A stretch of DNA of 64,000 nucleotides from CAVQGZ01 sp963712175 (lineage in GTDB: Bacteria > Actinomycetota > Actinomycetes > Jiangellales > Jiangellaceae), in contig CAVQGZ010000012.1 of assembly GCA_963712175.1 (NCBI GenBank), positions 1 through 64,000 on the forward strand. The letters are read 5' to 3'. The notes under the pieces were generated by a model. It saw only the letters and a list, made by a program, of their open reading frames with translations. It made no database searches and was not told the DNA's origin. Position numbers and translations under genes: made by a program. Below are positions 9,055-19,216 of the stretch, piece by piece (within the stretch, counting starts at the first letter, position 1; the number at the start of each line of letters is the position of its first letter).

Positions 9055-10259
9055 GAGCCTACGTCCAGCGCCTGCGGGCCCGGTCGGCTTCTCGGGCGCG
9101 GGTCACGCAGTGCGAGCGCCAGCGCCTCCAGGGTGAGCAGCGGAGCTGCGTTGGCACCCAGCGCATCGCGCGCGGCTACGACGGCGGCCATCCGTCGAGC
9201 CGTCACCGTCGACGTGCTCGCCTGCGCCAACCGCTCGATGGACGGACGCATCTCGTCGTTGATCAGGTCCGCATCAGCTCCGGCCTGCACGCGCAGGACG
9301 TCCCGGTAGAAGCCGAGCACGTCGACCAGCGCACGGTCGAGAAAGTCGCGGGTCACCCGGGTTCGTCGGCCTTTCTGGCGCTTCTGGAGATCCTTGGCCA
9401 TCCCGGCACTGCCACGAACCCTCGAGTGGCCGGAGCCGATGACCGCCGCAAGGTCCGAGCTCTCCTTGGCGTCCAGCTTGTCGCAGTGGGCGCCGGCATC
9501 TGCCTCGGCAGCCTCCAGCAGGGCAGCCGCCGCGGCGAGCGCCGAGGGGGCGTCGCTGAGCCGCGTCGGAAGTCGCAGCACCTCGTCGCGGTTTTGACGT
9601 GCCCGCTCGTCGGTGGCCAGCGCGCGTGCCCGACCGATGTGACCCTGCGCGGCCCGTCCTGCGAAGGCCGCCATCCCCGGGTCGACACCTTCGTTGACCA
9701 GGAACGCTGCGACGTCGTCGGTGGGCGGCGTGCGTAGCGCCACCGTTCGGCACCGGGACCGGATCGTGGGCGAGATGTCCTCGGCCGCGGGCGCGCAGAG
9801 CAGCCAGACCGTGCGTGGCGGGGGTTCCTCCAGCGACAGCAGAAGAGCGTCGGCCGCCTCGTCGGTGAGCCGGTCGGCGTCCTCGATGACAATCACCTGC
9901 CAGCGACCCTCCGCTGGACGAAGGACGGCTTGCCGGACGAGGTCTCGCACCTCCTTGACGCCCAGGTTGAGCGACTCCGTGGCCACCATGAGCACATCGG
10001 GGTGCGAGCCGGCCATGGCCGTGCGGCATCCCTGGCAGCGCCCGCAGCCCGGCGGCTCACCATCAGCCGTGCACTGCAGAGCAGCCCCGAAGGCCCGGGC
10101 GACGACAGACCGCCCCGAGCCAGGTGGGCCGGTCACCAACCATGCGTGGGTCATCGCCCCGGAGGGTTCGTCTCCGGCGGCGACCCGGGCGGCGTCCGCG
10201 GCAGCCTCCTGCATCGTCGAGACCACGAGCTGGCCCACCACGAGGGCCCAGACAGTCAC
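9051..10259 (-). CDS. holB: DNA polymerase III delta' subunit
   Basis: 402 aa. Clamp-loader AAA+ subunit. The P-loop is GPPGSGRS, with Arg in place of the usual Lys, which is common in non-ATP-binding delta'. A zinc module follows (CTADGEPPGCGRCQGC). The sensor-like segment VIVIEDADRLTDEAADALL and the SRC-type arginine segment IRSRCRTV are present. The C-terminal collar domain is about residues 210-390. GTG start in a GTGA overlap with tmk. Lies in the conserved topA-tmk-holB order. Confidence 0.94.
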   Translation of the reverse strand: MTVWALVVGQLVVSTMQEAAADAARVAAGDEPSGAMTHAWLVTGPPGSGRSVVARAFGAALQCTADGEPPGCGRCQGCRTAMAGSHPDVLMVATESLNLGVKEVRDLVRQAVLRPAEGRWQVIVIEDADRLTDEAADALLLSLEEPPPRTVWLLCAPAAEDISPTIRSRCRTVALRTPPTDDVAAFLVNEGVDPGMAAFAGRAAQGHIGRARALATDERARQNRDEVLRLPTRLSDAPSALAAAAALLEAAEADAGAHCDKLDAKESSDLAAVIGSGHSRVRGSAGMAKDLQKRQKGRRTRVTRDFLDRALVDVLGFYRDVLRVQAGADADLINDEMRPSIERLAQASTSTVTARRMAAVVAARDALGANAAPLLTLEALALALRDPRPRSRPGPQALDVGS

Positions 10260-10921
10260 GAGACATCCCGATCGCCGAGCAGCCCGTTCACGGCTTCCCG
10301 CACGCTGGCGTGCACGTCGTCACGGCTGCGGCCGGCATCGAGCACCAGGTACTGCGCCGGCTCGCGTCGGGCCAGGTGCAGGAAGGCCTCACGCACCCGC
10401 GCGTGGAAGGCGACAGGCTCACTCTCGAGGCGATCCGCCGGGTCGTCCGAGCGACGCAGAGCGGGCTCCGGCTCCAGGTCGAGCAGAACCGTGAGGTCTG
10501 GGCGCAGGCCATCGGTGGCCCAGCGCGAGATGTCCTCGATGCGGTCGGCGCCCAGCGCGCGTCCGACACCCTGGTAGGCCACGGACGAGTCGACGTAGCG
10601 GTCGCAGACCACCACCGCCCCTCGGGCCAAGGCCGGACGGATGACGCTGGCCACGTGCTCGGCCCGTTCAGCCGCGTAGAGCAGCGCCTCCGTGCGGGGC
10701 GAGGGCGGGTGCTGCGACGTCGACAGCAGCAGCCGACGGATGTCCGGTCCGAGCGGCGATCCACCTGGTTCGTGGGTTCGGACCGCCTCATGGCCGTGGG
10801 CGCGCAGCCACCCGCACAGAAGATCGGCCTGGGTGGACTTGCCGACGCCGTCACCGCCCTCGAACACGACGAACACCCCGTGCGTTCCTGCCTGGGTCGG
10901 CGTGTCGGGAGCCACGCTCAC
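10256..10921 (-). CDS. tmk: thymidylate kinase
   Basis: 221 aa. Phosphorylates dTMP to dTDP. The P-loop EGGDGVGKSTQ is near residue 22, the DRY motif is in VVVCDRYVDSSVAYQG, and a LID region follows. Length fits bacterial Tmk. Both ends are in 4-bp GTGA overlaps (with topA upstream and holB downstream), so expression is coupled to topA and the clamp-loader subunit. Confidence 0.96.
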   Translation of the reverse strand: MSVAPDTPTQAGTHGVFVVFEGGDGVGKSTQADLLCGWLRAHGHEAVRTHEPGGSPLGPDIRRLLLSTSQHPPSPRTEALLYAAERAEHVASVIRPALARGAVVVCDRYVDSSVAYQGVGRALGADRIEDISRWATDGLRPDLTVLLDLEPEPALRRSDDPADRLESEPVAFHARVREAFLHLARREPAQYLVLDAGRSRDDVHASVREAVNGLLGDRDVS

Positions 10922-13491
10922 GACCGCTTGGCCGCCAGGAGCTCAGCCGCCCGCTCGATCGTGATCTCTTCGGGGTTCTCGGCCTTGGGGATGGTGGCAT
11001 TCGTCTTGCCGTCGCTCACGTAGGGCCCATATCGACCGGACCGGACCTGGACGGTGGCCCCGGTCGCAGGGTCTGCGCCGAGCTCTCGGCCACTCGCGGC
11101 ACGGCGCCCCCGCTGCTTGGGCTGGGCCAGCAGCGCCAGGGCCTCCTCCTCGCTGAGGGTGAGCAGCGAGTCCTCGTCCGGCAGTGAGCGGGTCTCCGTG
11201 CCGGCCTTGATGTAGGGCCCGAAGCGGCCGTTCTGGGCAGTGATCTCGACACCGTCCTTGTGACCGACCACTCGGGGTAGCGAGAGCAGCACGACGGCCT
11301 CATCGAGGGTGACGGTCGCTGGATCCATCGACGAGAACAGCGACGCGCGCTTCGGCTTGGCCTTCTTCGGTGCGTCCTCGCCGAGCACCTCGCTGACGTA
11401 GGGACCGTAGCGCCCGACCTTCACCTCGATCGGCAGACCGGAGCCGGGGTGCGTGCCCAGCTGCCGGTCGCCGCTGGCCTTCGTCGAGATCAGCTCACGG
11501 GCCTTCTCAACCGTGAGCTCGTCCGGAGGGAGGTCGTCCGGGACGTCGCCGCGCCCGCCGTCCGGATCCTGCACGTAGGTGCCGTAGCGGCCGACGCGGA
11601 CGTCGACTCCCCCGGACTCGGTGCCCCCGTCCAACGGGAACGTGCTGATTCGCCGCGCGTCGATGTCGGGCAACGCCGACACCAGCGGGTTGAGGCCGGG
11701 GAAATCGTCCCCGCCGGACCAGAACTCGCTGAGCACGTCGGCGCGGGCGGTGCGCCCGCCGGCCACCTCGTCGAGCTCGTCCTCCATCCGCGCGGTGAAG
11801 TCGTAGTCGACGAGCGCAGTGAAGTGCTCCTCGAGCAGCCGAGTCGTGGCGAAGGCGACCCAGGACGGAACCAGGGCGGTTCCGCGCTTGTAGGCATACC
11901 CGCGGTCGAGGACCGTCCGGATGATCGAGGCGTAGGTGGACGGGCGACCGATCTCGCGGTCCTCGAGCTCACGCACCAGGGTCGCCTCGGTGTAGCGCGG
12001 CGGGGGCTTGGTCTCGTGGCCGTCCGGACGCGCCTCCGCCACATCGAGGGCCTGGCCCTCCTCGAGGCTCGGCAGCCTGCGCTCGCCGGACTCGGCGTCG
12101 GTCTCCGGCTCGTCGCGACCCTCGACGTACGCCTTCATGAACCCCGGGAAGGTGATCACCCGACCGCTGGCCGACAGCGTCGCGCCCTGGTTCGCGGCGC
12201 CGGCAGGAAGGCTCGCGTCCATGAGGACCGACACCGTCCGGCCGAGGGCGTCACGCATCTGGCTGGCCACGGTACGCATCCACACCAGCTCGTAGAGCCG
12301 GAAGTCGTCGCCGGTCAGCCCGGTCTCGGCGGGCGTGCGGAACGCCTCGCCGGCCGGCCTGATGGCCTCATGCGCCTCCTGGGCGTTCTTGACCTTGCTT
12401 CGGTAGATCCGCGGCTCCGGCTCGAGGTAGTCCTCGCCGTAGAGGGCACGCACCTGCGCTCTGGCTGCGCTCAGCGCGGAGTCCGACAGGGTGGTCGAGT
12501 CGGTGCGCATGTACGTGATGTAGCCACCCTCGTAGAGCCGCTGCGCAACCTGCATCGTGCGGGTAGCCGTGTACCCGAGCTTGCGAGAGGCGTCCTGCTG
12601 GAGCGTGGTCGTCCGGAAGGGGGCCGACGGCTTGCGCCGGTACGGCTTGGCCTCGACAGAGCGGACCGAGACGTCAGCACCGTCGTGCAGCGCCGTCGCG
12701 AGGCCCCGGGCAGCCACCTCGTCGAGCACCCGGACGCGGCTGCCCTCCTTGAGCTCGCCACGACTCGTGAAGTCCTTGCCCGTCGCGACCTTCTGCCCGT
12801 CGACGGCGACCAGGCGCGCGTCGAAGCCCTCGGGCGAGGCCTCACGGGTGAGCAGCGAGGCCACCACATCGAAGTAGGACGCCGTGTGGAAGGCGATGCG
12901 CTCACGCTCGCGCTGCACGAGAAGCCGGGTGGCCACGCTCTGCACCCGACCAGCCGAGAGGCCTCGGGCGACCTTGCGCCACAGCACCTCCGAGACCGGG
13001 TAGCCGTAGAGGCGGTCCAGGATGCGACGTGTCTCCTGGGCCTCCACCAGGTCTTCGTCGATGTCGCGGACGTCCTGCAGGGCCCGCTGGATCGCCTCAC
13101 GAGTGATCTCGTGGAAGACCATCCGACGCACCGGGACCTTCGGCTTCAGCTCTTCGCGCAGGTGCCAGGCGATCGACTCGCCCTCGCGGTCCTCGTCGGT
13201 GGCCAGGTAGAGCTCGTCGGCTGCGGCGAGCGCCTCCTTGAGCTTCTTGATCCGTGGCCGGGCGTCGGCGGACACCCGGTACAGCGGGACGAAGCCGCCC
13301 TCGACGTCCACCCCGATCGGGTTGGAGAACCGCTCCTTCTTGGCTGCGGGGATCTCCTTGGCGCCGGCCGGGAGGTCGCGGACGTGACCGTAGGACGACT
13401 CCACGGTCCAGCCCCGGCCAAGGAATCCGGCGATGGTCTTCGCCTTCGCCGGGGACTCGACGATGACAAGGCGGTTCTGCGAGTCGGCCAC
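10918..13491 (-). CDS. topA: DNA topoisomerase I (type IA)
   Basis: 857 aa. Relaxes negative supercoils. The Toprim domain starts with VIVESPAKAKTI and carries the acidic DEDREGE centre (about 99-105). The active-site Tyr is Y327 in GGYITYMRTDST. The C-terminal third has actinobacterial-type repeats of the pattern VGRYGPYV (four copies) instead of classic zinc fingers, and the end is Lys/Arg-rich. First gene of the five-gene minus-strand unit; a strong hairpin lies upstream between it and hppA. Confidence 0.97.
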   Translation of the reverse strand: MADSQNRLVIVESPAKAKTIAGFLGRGWTVESSYGHVRDLPAGAKEIPAAKKERFSNPIGVDVEGGFVPLYRVSADARPRIKKLKEALAAADELYLATDEDREGESIAWHLREELKPKVPVRRMVFHEITREAIQRALQDVRDIDEDLVEAQETRRILDRLYGYPVSEVLWRKVARGLSAGRVQSVATRLLVQRERERIAFHTASYFDVVASLLTREASPEGFDARLVAVDGQKVATGKDFTSRGELKEGSRVRVLDEVAARGLATALHDGADVSVRSVEAKPYRRKPSAPFRTTTLQQDASRKLGYTATRTMQVAQRLYEGGYITYMRTDSTTLSDSALSAARAQVRALYGEDYLEPEPRIYRSKVKNAQEAHEAIRPAGEAFRTPAETGLTGDDFRLYELVWMRTVASQMRDALGRTVSVLMDASLPAGAANQGATLSASGRVITFPGFMKAYVEGRDEPETDAESGERRLPSLEEGQALDVAEARPDGHETKPPPRYTEATLVRELEDREIGRPSTYASIIRTVLDRGYAYKRGTALVPSWVAFATTRLLEEHFTALVDYDFTARMEDELDEVAGGRTARADVLSEFWSGGDDFPGLNPLVSALPDIDARRISTFPLDGGTESGGVDVRVGRYGTYVQDPDGGRGDVPDDLPPDELTVEKARELISTKASGDRQLGTHPGSGLPIEVKVGRYGPYVSEVLGEDAPKKAKPKRASLFSSMDPATVTLDEAVVLLSLPRVVGHKDGVEITAQNGRFGPYIKAGTETRSLPDEDSLLTLSEEEALALLAQPKQRGRRAASGRELGADPATGATVQVRSGRYGPYVSDGKTNATIPKAENPEEITIERAAELLAAKRS

Positions 13492-13521
13492 GTGCTCCGT
13501 CCGGTTCGTTGCCCAGGTGAT

Positions 13522-13564
13522 CGGTCAGGGGTCGGGTCACGGTAACCCGGCCGACCCCTGACCG
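13522..13564. terminator. strong hairpin between hppA and topA
   Basis: Perfect 14-bp inverted repeat CGGTCAGGGGTCGG (13522-13535) / CCGACCCCTGACCG (13551-13564) with a 15-nt loop, just past the hppA stop on the minus strand. No T-run follows, as is common in actinobacteria. Confidence 0.65.
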
Positions 13565-13588
13565 TGTACCTGCGTCAACAGCGCCGCC

Positions 13589-15896
13589 TCAGGCGACTGC
13601 CTGCTCCTCCGGTGCTGCCTCGATCATGCTCGACCGACGCTTGGACACGATGACAGCGCCCACCACGACGGCCAGGGCAGCCAGCGAGACGGCGATCGAG
13701 ATCGGCCGGCTCGCGTCGTCGCCGTAGTTCAGCTGGACGATGGCCGGCGCGATCAGCACAGACACCAGGTTCATGACCTTGAGCAGCGGGTTGATGGCTG
13801 GTCCGGCGGTGTCCTTGAACGGGTCACCGACGGTGTCGCCGGTCACCGTGGCGGAGTGGGCCGGTGAGCCCTTCCCGCCGTACAGGCCGTCCTCGACCGT
13901 CTTCTTGGCGTTGTCCCAGGCACCACCGGAGTTGGCCAGGAACACCGCCATCAGGGCGCCGGCGCCGATCGCTCCGGCCAGGAAGCCGGCGAGCGGTCCG
14001 ACACCGAGGCCGAACCCGACCGCGATCGGCGTGAGCACGGCCAGCAGGCCGGGCGTCGACCAGCTCCTGCAGGGAGTCGCGGGTGCAGATGTCGACGACG
14101 CGGCCGTACTCGGGACGCTGGGTGCCGTCCATGATGCCGGGCATGGTCTTGAACTGGCGGCGGACCTCGTAGACGACGGCACCGGCAGCCCGCCCGACGG
14201 CGTTGATCGCCAGCCCGGAGAACATGAACACGACTGCCGCCCCGATGATGATCCCGACGAGGATGTTCGGCACGTCCACGTTGCGCGTGTAGACGTCGAC
14301 CGACTCACCCACACTGGTCAGCGCGGTGAGAATCGAGTCGTTGTACGAGCCGAACAGCGCCGTGGCGGCCAGAACGGCGGTCGCGATCGCGATGCCCTTG
14401 GTGATGGCCTTGGTGGTGTTGCCCACCGCGTCGAGCTCGGTGAGGATCTTCGCGCCCTCCTCGTCGACGTCCCCGGACATCTCGGCGATGCCCTGGGCGT
14501 TGTCGGAGACGGGACCGAAGGTGTCCATGGCCACGATGACGCCGACCGTGGTGAGCAGACCCGTACCGGCCAGCGCGATCAGGAACAGCGACAGGACGAC
14601 GCTTCCGCCGCCGAGCAGGAAGGCGCTGTACACGGCGCCGGCGATGATGAGCGCGGTGTAGACGGCCGACTCGTACCCGACGGAGATGCCGGACAGGATG
14701 ACGGTGGCGTCGCCGGTGAGCGACGTGCGAGCGACGTCCTGCACGGGCTTGTGCTCGGTGCCGGTGTAGTAGCCGGTGATCCACAAGATGATCGCAGCCA
14801 GCACGATGCCGATCAGCACGGCGACCGTGGCCAGCAGCGGTGGGCTCGTGGACAGGCCGAGCTCGGCGATCTCCGGGTTGAGGTCCGGGAACTCGTCGAA
14901 GCTGCCCGGCAGGTAGACGAAGGCGGCGACCGCCGACAGCACAGCGGAGATGGCCGCGGAGATGTAGAACGACGCGGTTGATCGTCACCAGGCCGCTCTC
15001 GGTGGGGCGCGGGCGGGTGATGTAGATGCCGATGATGGCGGTCAGCACGCCGATGGCCGGGATGATGAGCGGGAAGACCAGGCCGTCCTCGCCGATCGCG
15101 GCGGTGCCCAGGATCAGGGCTGCGACCAGCGTCACGGCGTAGGACTCGAAGAGGTCGGCAGCCATGCCGGCGCAGTCGCCCACGTTGTCGCCGACGTTGT
15201 CGGCGATGGTGGCGGCGTTGCGCGGGTCGTCCTCGGGAATGCCCTGCTCGACCTTGCCGACCAGGTCGGCGCCGACGTCAGCGGCCTTGGTGAAGATACC
15301 GCCGCCGACACGCATGAACATCGCCAGCAGCGCAGCGCCGAATCCGAAGCCCTCGAGCACCGCGGGGGCGTCGCCCTGGTAGATGAGCACGACGGTGGCG
15401 GCACCGAGCAGGCCCAGGCCGACGGTGGCCATGCCGACGGTGCCACCGGTGCGGAACGCGATCTGCATCGCAGTGTCGCGGCCGTCGTTCTGCGCCGCAG
15501 CAGCCACGCGGAGGTTGGCCCGCACCGCCAGCCACATGCCCATGTAGCCGATTGCCGCGGAGAAGAGAGCGCCGACGACGAAGAAGACCGATCGACCGAT
15601 CTTGACGTCGAGCGTCACCCGGCAGCAGGAACAGCACACCGAAGACGAGCACCACGAAGATGCCCAGCGTCCGGAACTGCCTGCTGAGGTAGGCCGAGGC
15701 ACCCTCTTGGACGGCTAGCGCGATCTCCTGCATGCGAGCCGTGCCCTCGCCGGCGGCGAGCACCTCGCGTCGGAACACGAACGCCATCGCCAGGGCGATC
15801 AGCCGCGATCACCGCGACGAGAACGACGTAGCGTAACGTTCCCGCTGCTCAGTGCGATATCGTGGCGGTGTCGGCTGTGACGACTGGACCGCTCAT
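13589..15896 (-). pseudogene. hppA: membrane-bound proton-translocating pyrophosphatase, frameshifted in this sequence
   Basis: About 769 codons, the normal size for an H+-PPase, which couples pyrophosphate hydrolysis to proton pumping. Motifs are intact but spread over three frames: MAFVFRREVLAAGEGT, DVGADLVGKVEQGIPEDDPR, ADNVGDNVGDCAGMAADLFE, GNTTKAITKG, WDNAKK and GDTVGDPFKDTAGPAINPL. The Lys in GNTTKA marks the K+-independent subtype. Single extra bases explain the breaks near 15805, 15619, 14973 and 14058, and there is a further break near 15850. The ATG at 15896 has a GGAGGAGG site four bases upstream. Either sequence errors or a recent pseudogene; intact motifs favour errors. Confidence 0.88.
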
Positions 15897-16032
15897 GCAT
15901 CCTCCTCCGTCTGGCACGAGCTGCCAGGTTGTCGAGTGCGTGCCCCCGGGGGAGGACCGTCGTGACGCCGGAAGCGAGGACCAGCCGAAGCGGTCTGTCC
16001 CTCAGGTGGCGCCGCAGTGTACGTACTGTCGG

Positions 16033-16472
16033 TCACGGTGACTCACGCCCCGGTAGGGACAAAGGCCCCATAGAGGCTGGCGGTGTCTGGCTCGGACCGG
16101 CGGATCGGACCGGCGGCCAGGGATCGCCAGGCCGACGAGCGGTCGGGTGGACGTCGAGCACCTCGTCGAGCGCCGTGAGCGTGACAGCAGTCGAGCGACC
16201 CGGTCGCTGCCGACCACCAGGTGCAGCCGGCCGCCGGCGCGACCGAGGGCCTTGTGGGCGCCCACGAGCTCGCCGAGGCCGGTGGAGTCCATGAAGCCGA
16301 CCCCGCTGAGGTCGACCAGGACGTCGGCGCCCCGGGGGCGGCGGCTGCCGCCTCGGCAACGGCCGAGTCCGAGGGCCGCACGAAGCGCCGGCGCGGTGTG
16401 CAGGTCGATCTCTCCGGAGACCTCGACCAGCCATCCGCCGGGCACCTTGTCGGTGGTGACGCCCAGGTCCAC
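16033..16472 (-). CDS. bldG: STAS-domain anti-sigma factor antagonist, BldG-like (3' end frameshifted)
   Basis: STAS protein of the SpoIIAA/BldG type, which binds an anti-sigma factor when unphosphorylated. GGWLVEVSGEIDLHTAP, ADVLVDLSGVGFMDSTGLGELVGAHKAL and GGRLHLVVGSDRVARLL are visible; the phosphorylatable Ser is in MDSTGLG. The GTG at 16472 follows GGGGGA by 3-4 bases. The frame slips inside the loop near 16340-16370 in a compensated way, and again near 16185, after which the family-typical LTALDEVLDVHPT lies in another frame, so the true stop is uncertain. Position between hppA and the helicase matches bldG in Streptomyces, but no adjacent anti-sigma gene is seen. Confidence 0.75.
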
Positions 16473-16550
16473 GCATCCCCCGTACGTCGCGGCACTGCCG
16501 TTGTGCTCTGGCATTCAACCACGCACGGCGACACTGGGGACACTGGCGAC

Positions 16551-18868
16551 ATGCATCGGGCGGCCGCGACCGGCGCAGCTCCGGCAGCCACCGCCAGGCC
16601 TTCGAGGTGCTTGCGGCCAGACGCTCACCCATCGCACTCGGCGCCCCGGACCGATCGGCTGAGTCGACGGACTGGCCGTCCTGGGCCGAGACCGACGTCG
16701 TCGCGCGCTGCGGCCAGCTCGGGCGTGACGTCGCTGTGGCAGCACCAGGCCGCCGCCGCCGATCTCGTGTGGCGGGGCAAGGACGTGGCACTGGCCACCG
16801 GCACGGCCTCGGGCAAGTCGATTGGCCTACCTGCTGCCCGGCGCTGACCTGGGCCCGCAGTGCTCCCGCTCGCCGCCGCGCCACGACCCTGTACCTGGCA
16901 CCCACCAAGGCGCTGGCCGCCGACCAGGCCGCAGCGGTCGAGCGGCTCGGCGTCCCCGGCGTGCGCGCCGCGGTCGTGGACGGTGACGCCACCACACAGG
17001 AGCGCGACTGGGCTCGCCGCTACGCCGACCTGGTGCTGACGAACCCCGACATGCTGCACCGGTCGCTGCTACCCGCACACCGTCGGTGGGGAGAGGTGTT
17101 CGCCGGGCTGCGGCTCGTGGTCGTCGACGAGTCGCACCACTACCGCGGGGTCTTCGGCTCGCACGTCGCCTGGGTGCTGAGGAGGTCTGCAGCGGGTCTC
17201 GCCGGCCTACGGGGCCGACCCGAGGGTGCTGCTGCTCTCGGCGACGATGGCCGACCCGCAGGACACGGCGCAGGCGGCTGGTCGGTCGCCACGTTCATGC
17301 CGTCGCGGACGACGCCTCGCCGGCGGGCCCATGGACGTCCTTCTTGCGGACGCCACCGCAGATCCGTCACACGGGAGGCCAGCAGCGGCTCAGCGCGAGC
17401 CTGCTGGCGCGGCTGTGCGCGGCCGGGCACCCCACGATCTCGTTCGTGCGGTCGCGGCGGGCGACCGAGAGCGGTTGCGGCGCAGGCGAACGAGCTGCTG
17501 GCGCGTGCGGGCGAGTGACGGCGCGGGTGGCTGCCTACCGAGGGGGCTACCTGCCCGAGGAACGGCGGCAGATCGAGCGGGCCCTGCGCAGCGGAAGCTC
17601 GCCGGCGTCGCCGCCACGAACGCCCTCGAGCTCGGGGTCGACATCTCGGGGATGGACGCCGTCGTCGTGACAGGGTGGCCAGGGACGCGGGCAGCCTTCT
17701 GGCAGCAGGCCGGACGGGCGGGACGAGACGGGCGCGCGGCGGTCGCGGCGTTCGTGGCCGGGTCCGACCCGCTCGAGCAGTACGTGGCCCGACATCCTGA
17801 GGTGCTGGTCGGCGCTCCGCTCGAACGCACGGTGATCGACCCGCGACAACCCGTACGTGGCAGCACCGCACCTGTGCGCCGGGGCCGCCGAGCTGCCGTG
17901 GCGCCCGGACGAGGTCGCAGACGTCCGGGCCGCGAGTCGCGGTCGTGCTCGACGACGCTGTCGGCGAGCGGGCACGCTGCGGCCCGCCGCGACGGCTGGT
18001 ACTGGCCGCGGCGCGAACGGCCGACCGACGGCACCGACATCCGCGGCAGCGGGGCCGCCGCCGTCCGACTGGTCGAGCTCGACACCGGTCGGCTGCTCGG
18101 CACCGTCGACGCCGCACGAGCCGCCGGCGACCGTGCACCCGGGTGCCGTGTACGTCCACCAGGGGTCGGTCTACGTGGTCACCGACCTGGACCTTGCCGA
18201 GTCGGTTGCGATGCTCGTGGCCGCCGCGCCCGACTACGAGACGACTCGCCCGCATCGCGTCTCCGACGTCGCGATCGTCGACCGAGCAGCTCACGCAGCG
18301 TGGGGCCATGCTGCGGTGATCCACGCGGGATCGTCGACGTGACACACGGCCGTGGTTGCCTACCAACGGCGACGCCTCGACACCGGCGCCGTCCTCGCCG
18401 AGATCCCGCTGGACATGCCCGAGCAGCGGCTGCGCACCGCCGGCTGCTGGTGGACGCTGACCGATGAGGCGGTCGCCTCGGCGGGGGTGTCGCCGCGGCG
18501 GCTGGCCGGTGCCGCCGCACGCCGCCGAGCACGCCTCCATCGGGCTGCTTCCGCTGTTCGCCACCTGCGACCGATGGGACGTCGGCGGCGTGTCGACGGC
18601 TCGCCACCCCGCACACCGACCATGCTCACGGTCGTCGTTCACGATGCGCACCCGGGCGGGGCCGGCTTCGCCGAGCGAGGCTTCGCGGCGGCCCGGCATG
18701 GCTCGACTGCCACCCGCGAGGCCATCGCATCCTGCCGCTGCACCGACGGGTGCCCGTCGTGCGTGCACAGCCCGAAGTGCGGCAACGGCAACTCACCGCT
18801 GGACAAAGCTGGGCGCAGTCGCACTGCTCACCGAGCTTCTGCGGCGGGCTGGCAGCGCCGCACCCGGT
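16551..18868 (+). pseudogene. DEAH-box helicase with C-terminal DUF1998 zinc region, heavily frameshifted here
   Basis: About 770 codons. SF2 helicase of the actinobacterial helicase/secretion-neighbourhood type, related to MrfA/Hrq1. In order, across alternating frames: SLWQHQAAAADL, motif I ATGTASGKS, YLAPTKALAADQ, LVLTNPDMLH, motif II VVDESHHYRG, motif III LLLSATMADP, ISFVRSRRATE, RVAAYRGGYLPEERRQIE, motif VI WQQAGRAGRDGR, and the cysteine cluster CRCTDGCPSCVHSPKCGNGN near the end. More than a dozen frame switches are needed. Because motifs are preserved and few stops occur otherwise, local sequence error is more likely than decay. The start ATG and end are approximate; it converges on the tad operon. 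Confidence 0.82.
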
Positions 18869-19216
18869 GACGGGCCCGGCGCCCACGCCGAGCGACGCAC
18901 GGTCAGCGTCCACGCGCGGCCGAGAACCTGCCGACTCGCCGATGACTGGACGAGCACGCGAACCGCGTCTGCCTCGATCCCGCACTCCATGACGCGGCCG
19001 CCGTTCGCCCGGGCCAGAACCCGCGCCGCCGGGCACGGGGGCTGGCCCACCCACCCAGGCCTGCGCCCCGGCGAGCGCTGCCAGGTCAGCCGCAACACCG
19101 GCCCGGTGCCGAAGCGCGACCACTGAGGAGAGTGAGGCGAGGACCAGCGCGAGCACCAGCACTGCCCCGGCCAGGTAGGTGCCGACCAGGGTTGCCGTGC
19201 CCCGTTCGGGGCTCAC
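18793..19216 (-). CDS. TadE-like secretion-neighbourhood protein (frameshift near 19035)
   Basis: Small membrane protein. GTG at 19216 in a GTGA overlap with the upstream TadE stop. ERGTATLVGTYLAGAVLVLA starts a single transmembrane helix, followed by SVVALRHRAGVAADLAALAG, typical of the TadE/TadG-like proteins that flank this helicase in actinobacteria. After VGGPAPVPG the frame changes; the continuation ARVLARANGGRVMEC, then ADAVRVLVQ, lies in a neighbouring frame running to 18793. The 3' end overlaps the helicase end, so its exact stop is uncertain. Probably a minor pilin-like or assembly component. Confidence 0.6.

Noticed and set aside
15897..16032. A small anti-sigma or other gene between bldG and hppA
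   Set aside because: The gap is about 135 bp, too short for such a domain, and holds no convincing frame beyond the uncertain bldG 3' end.
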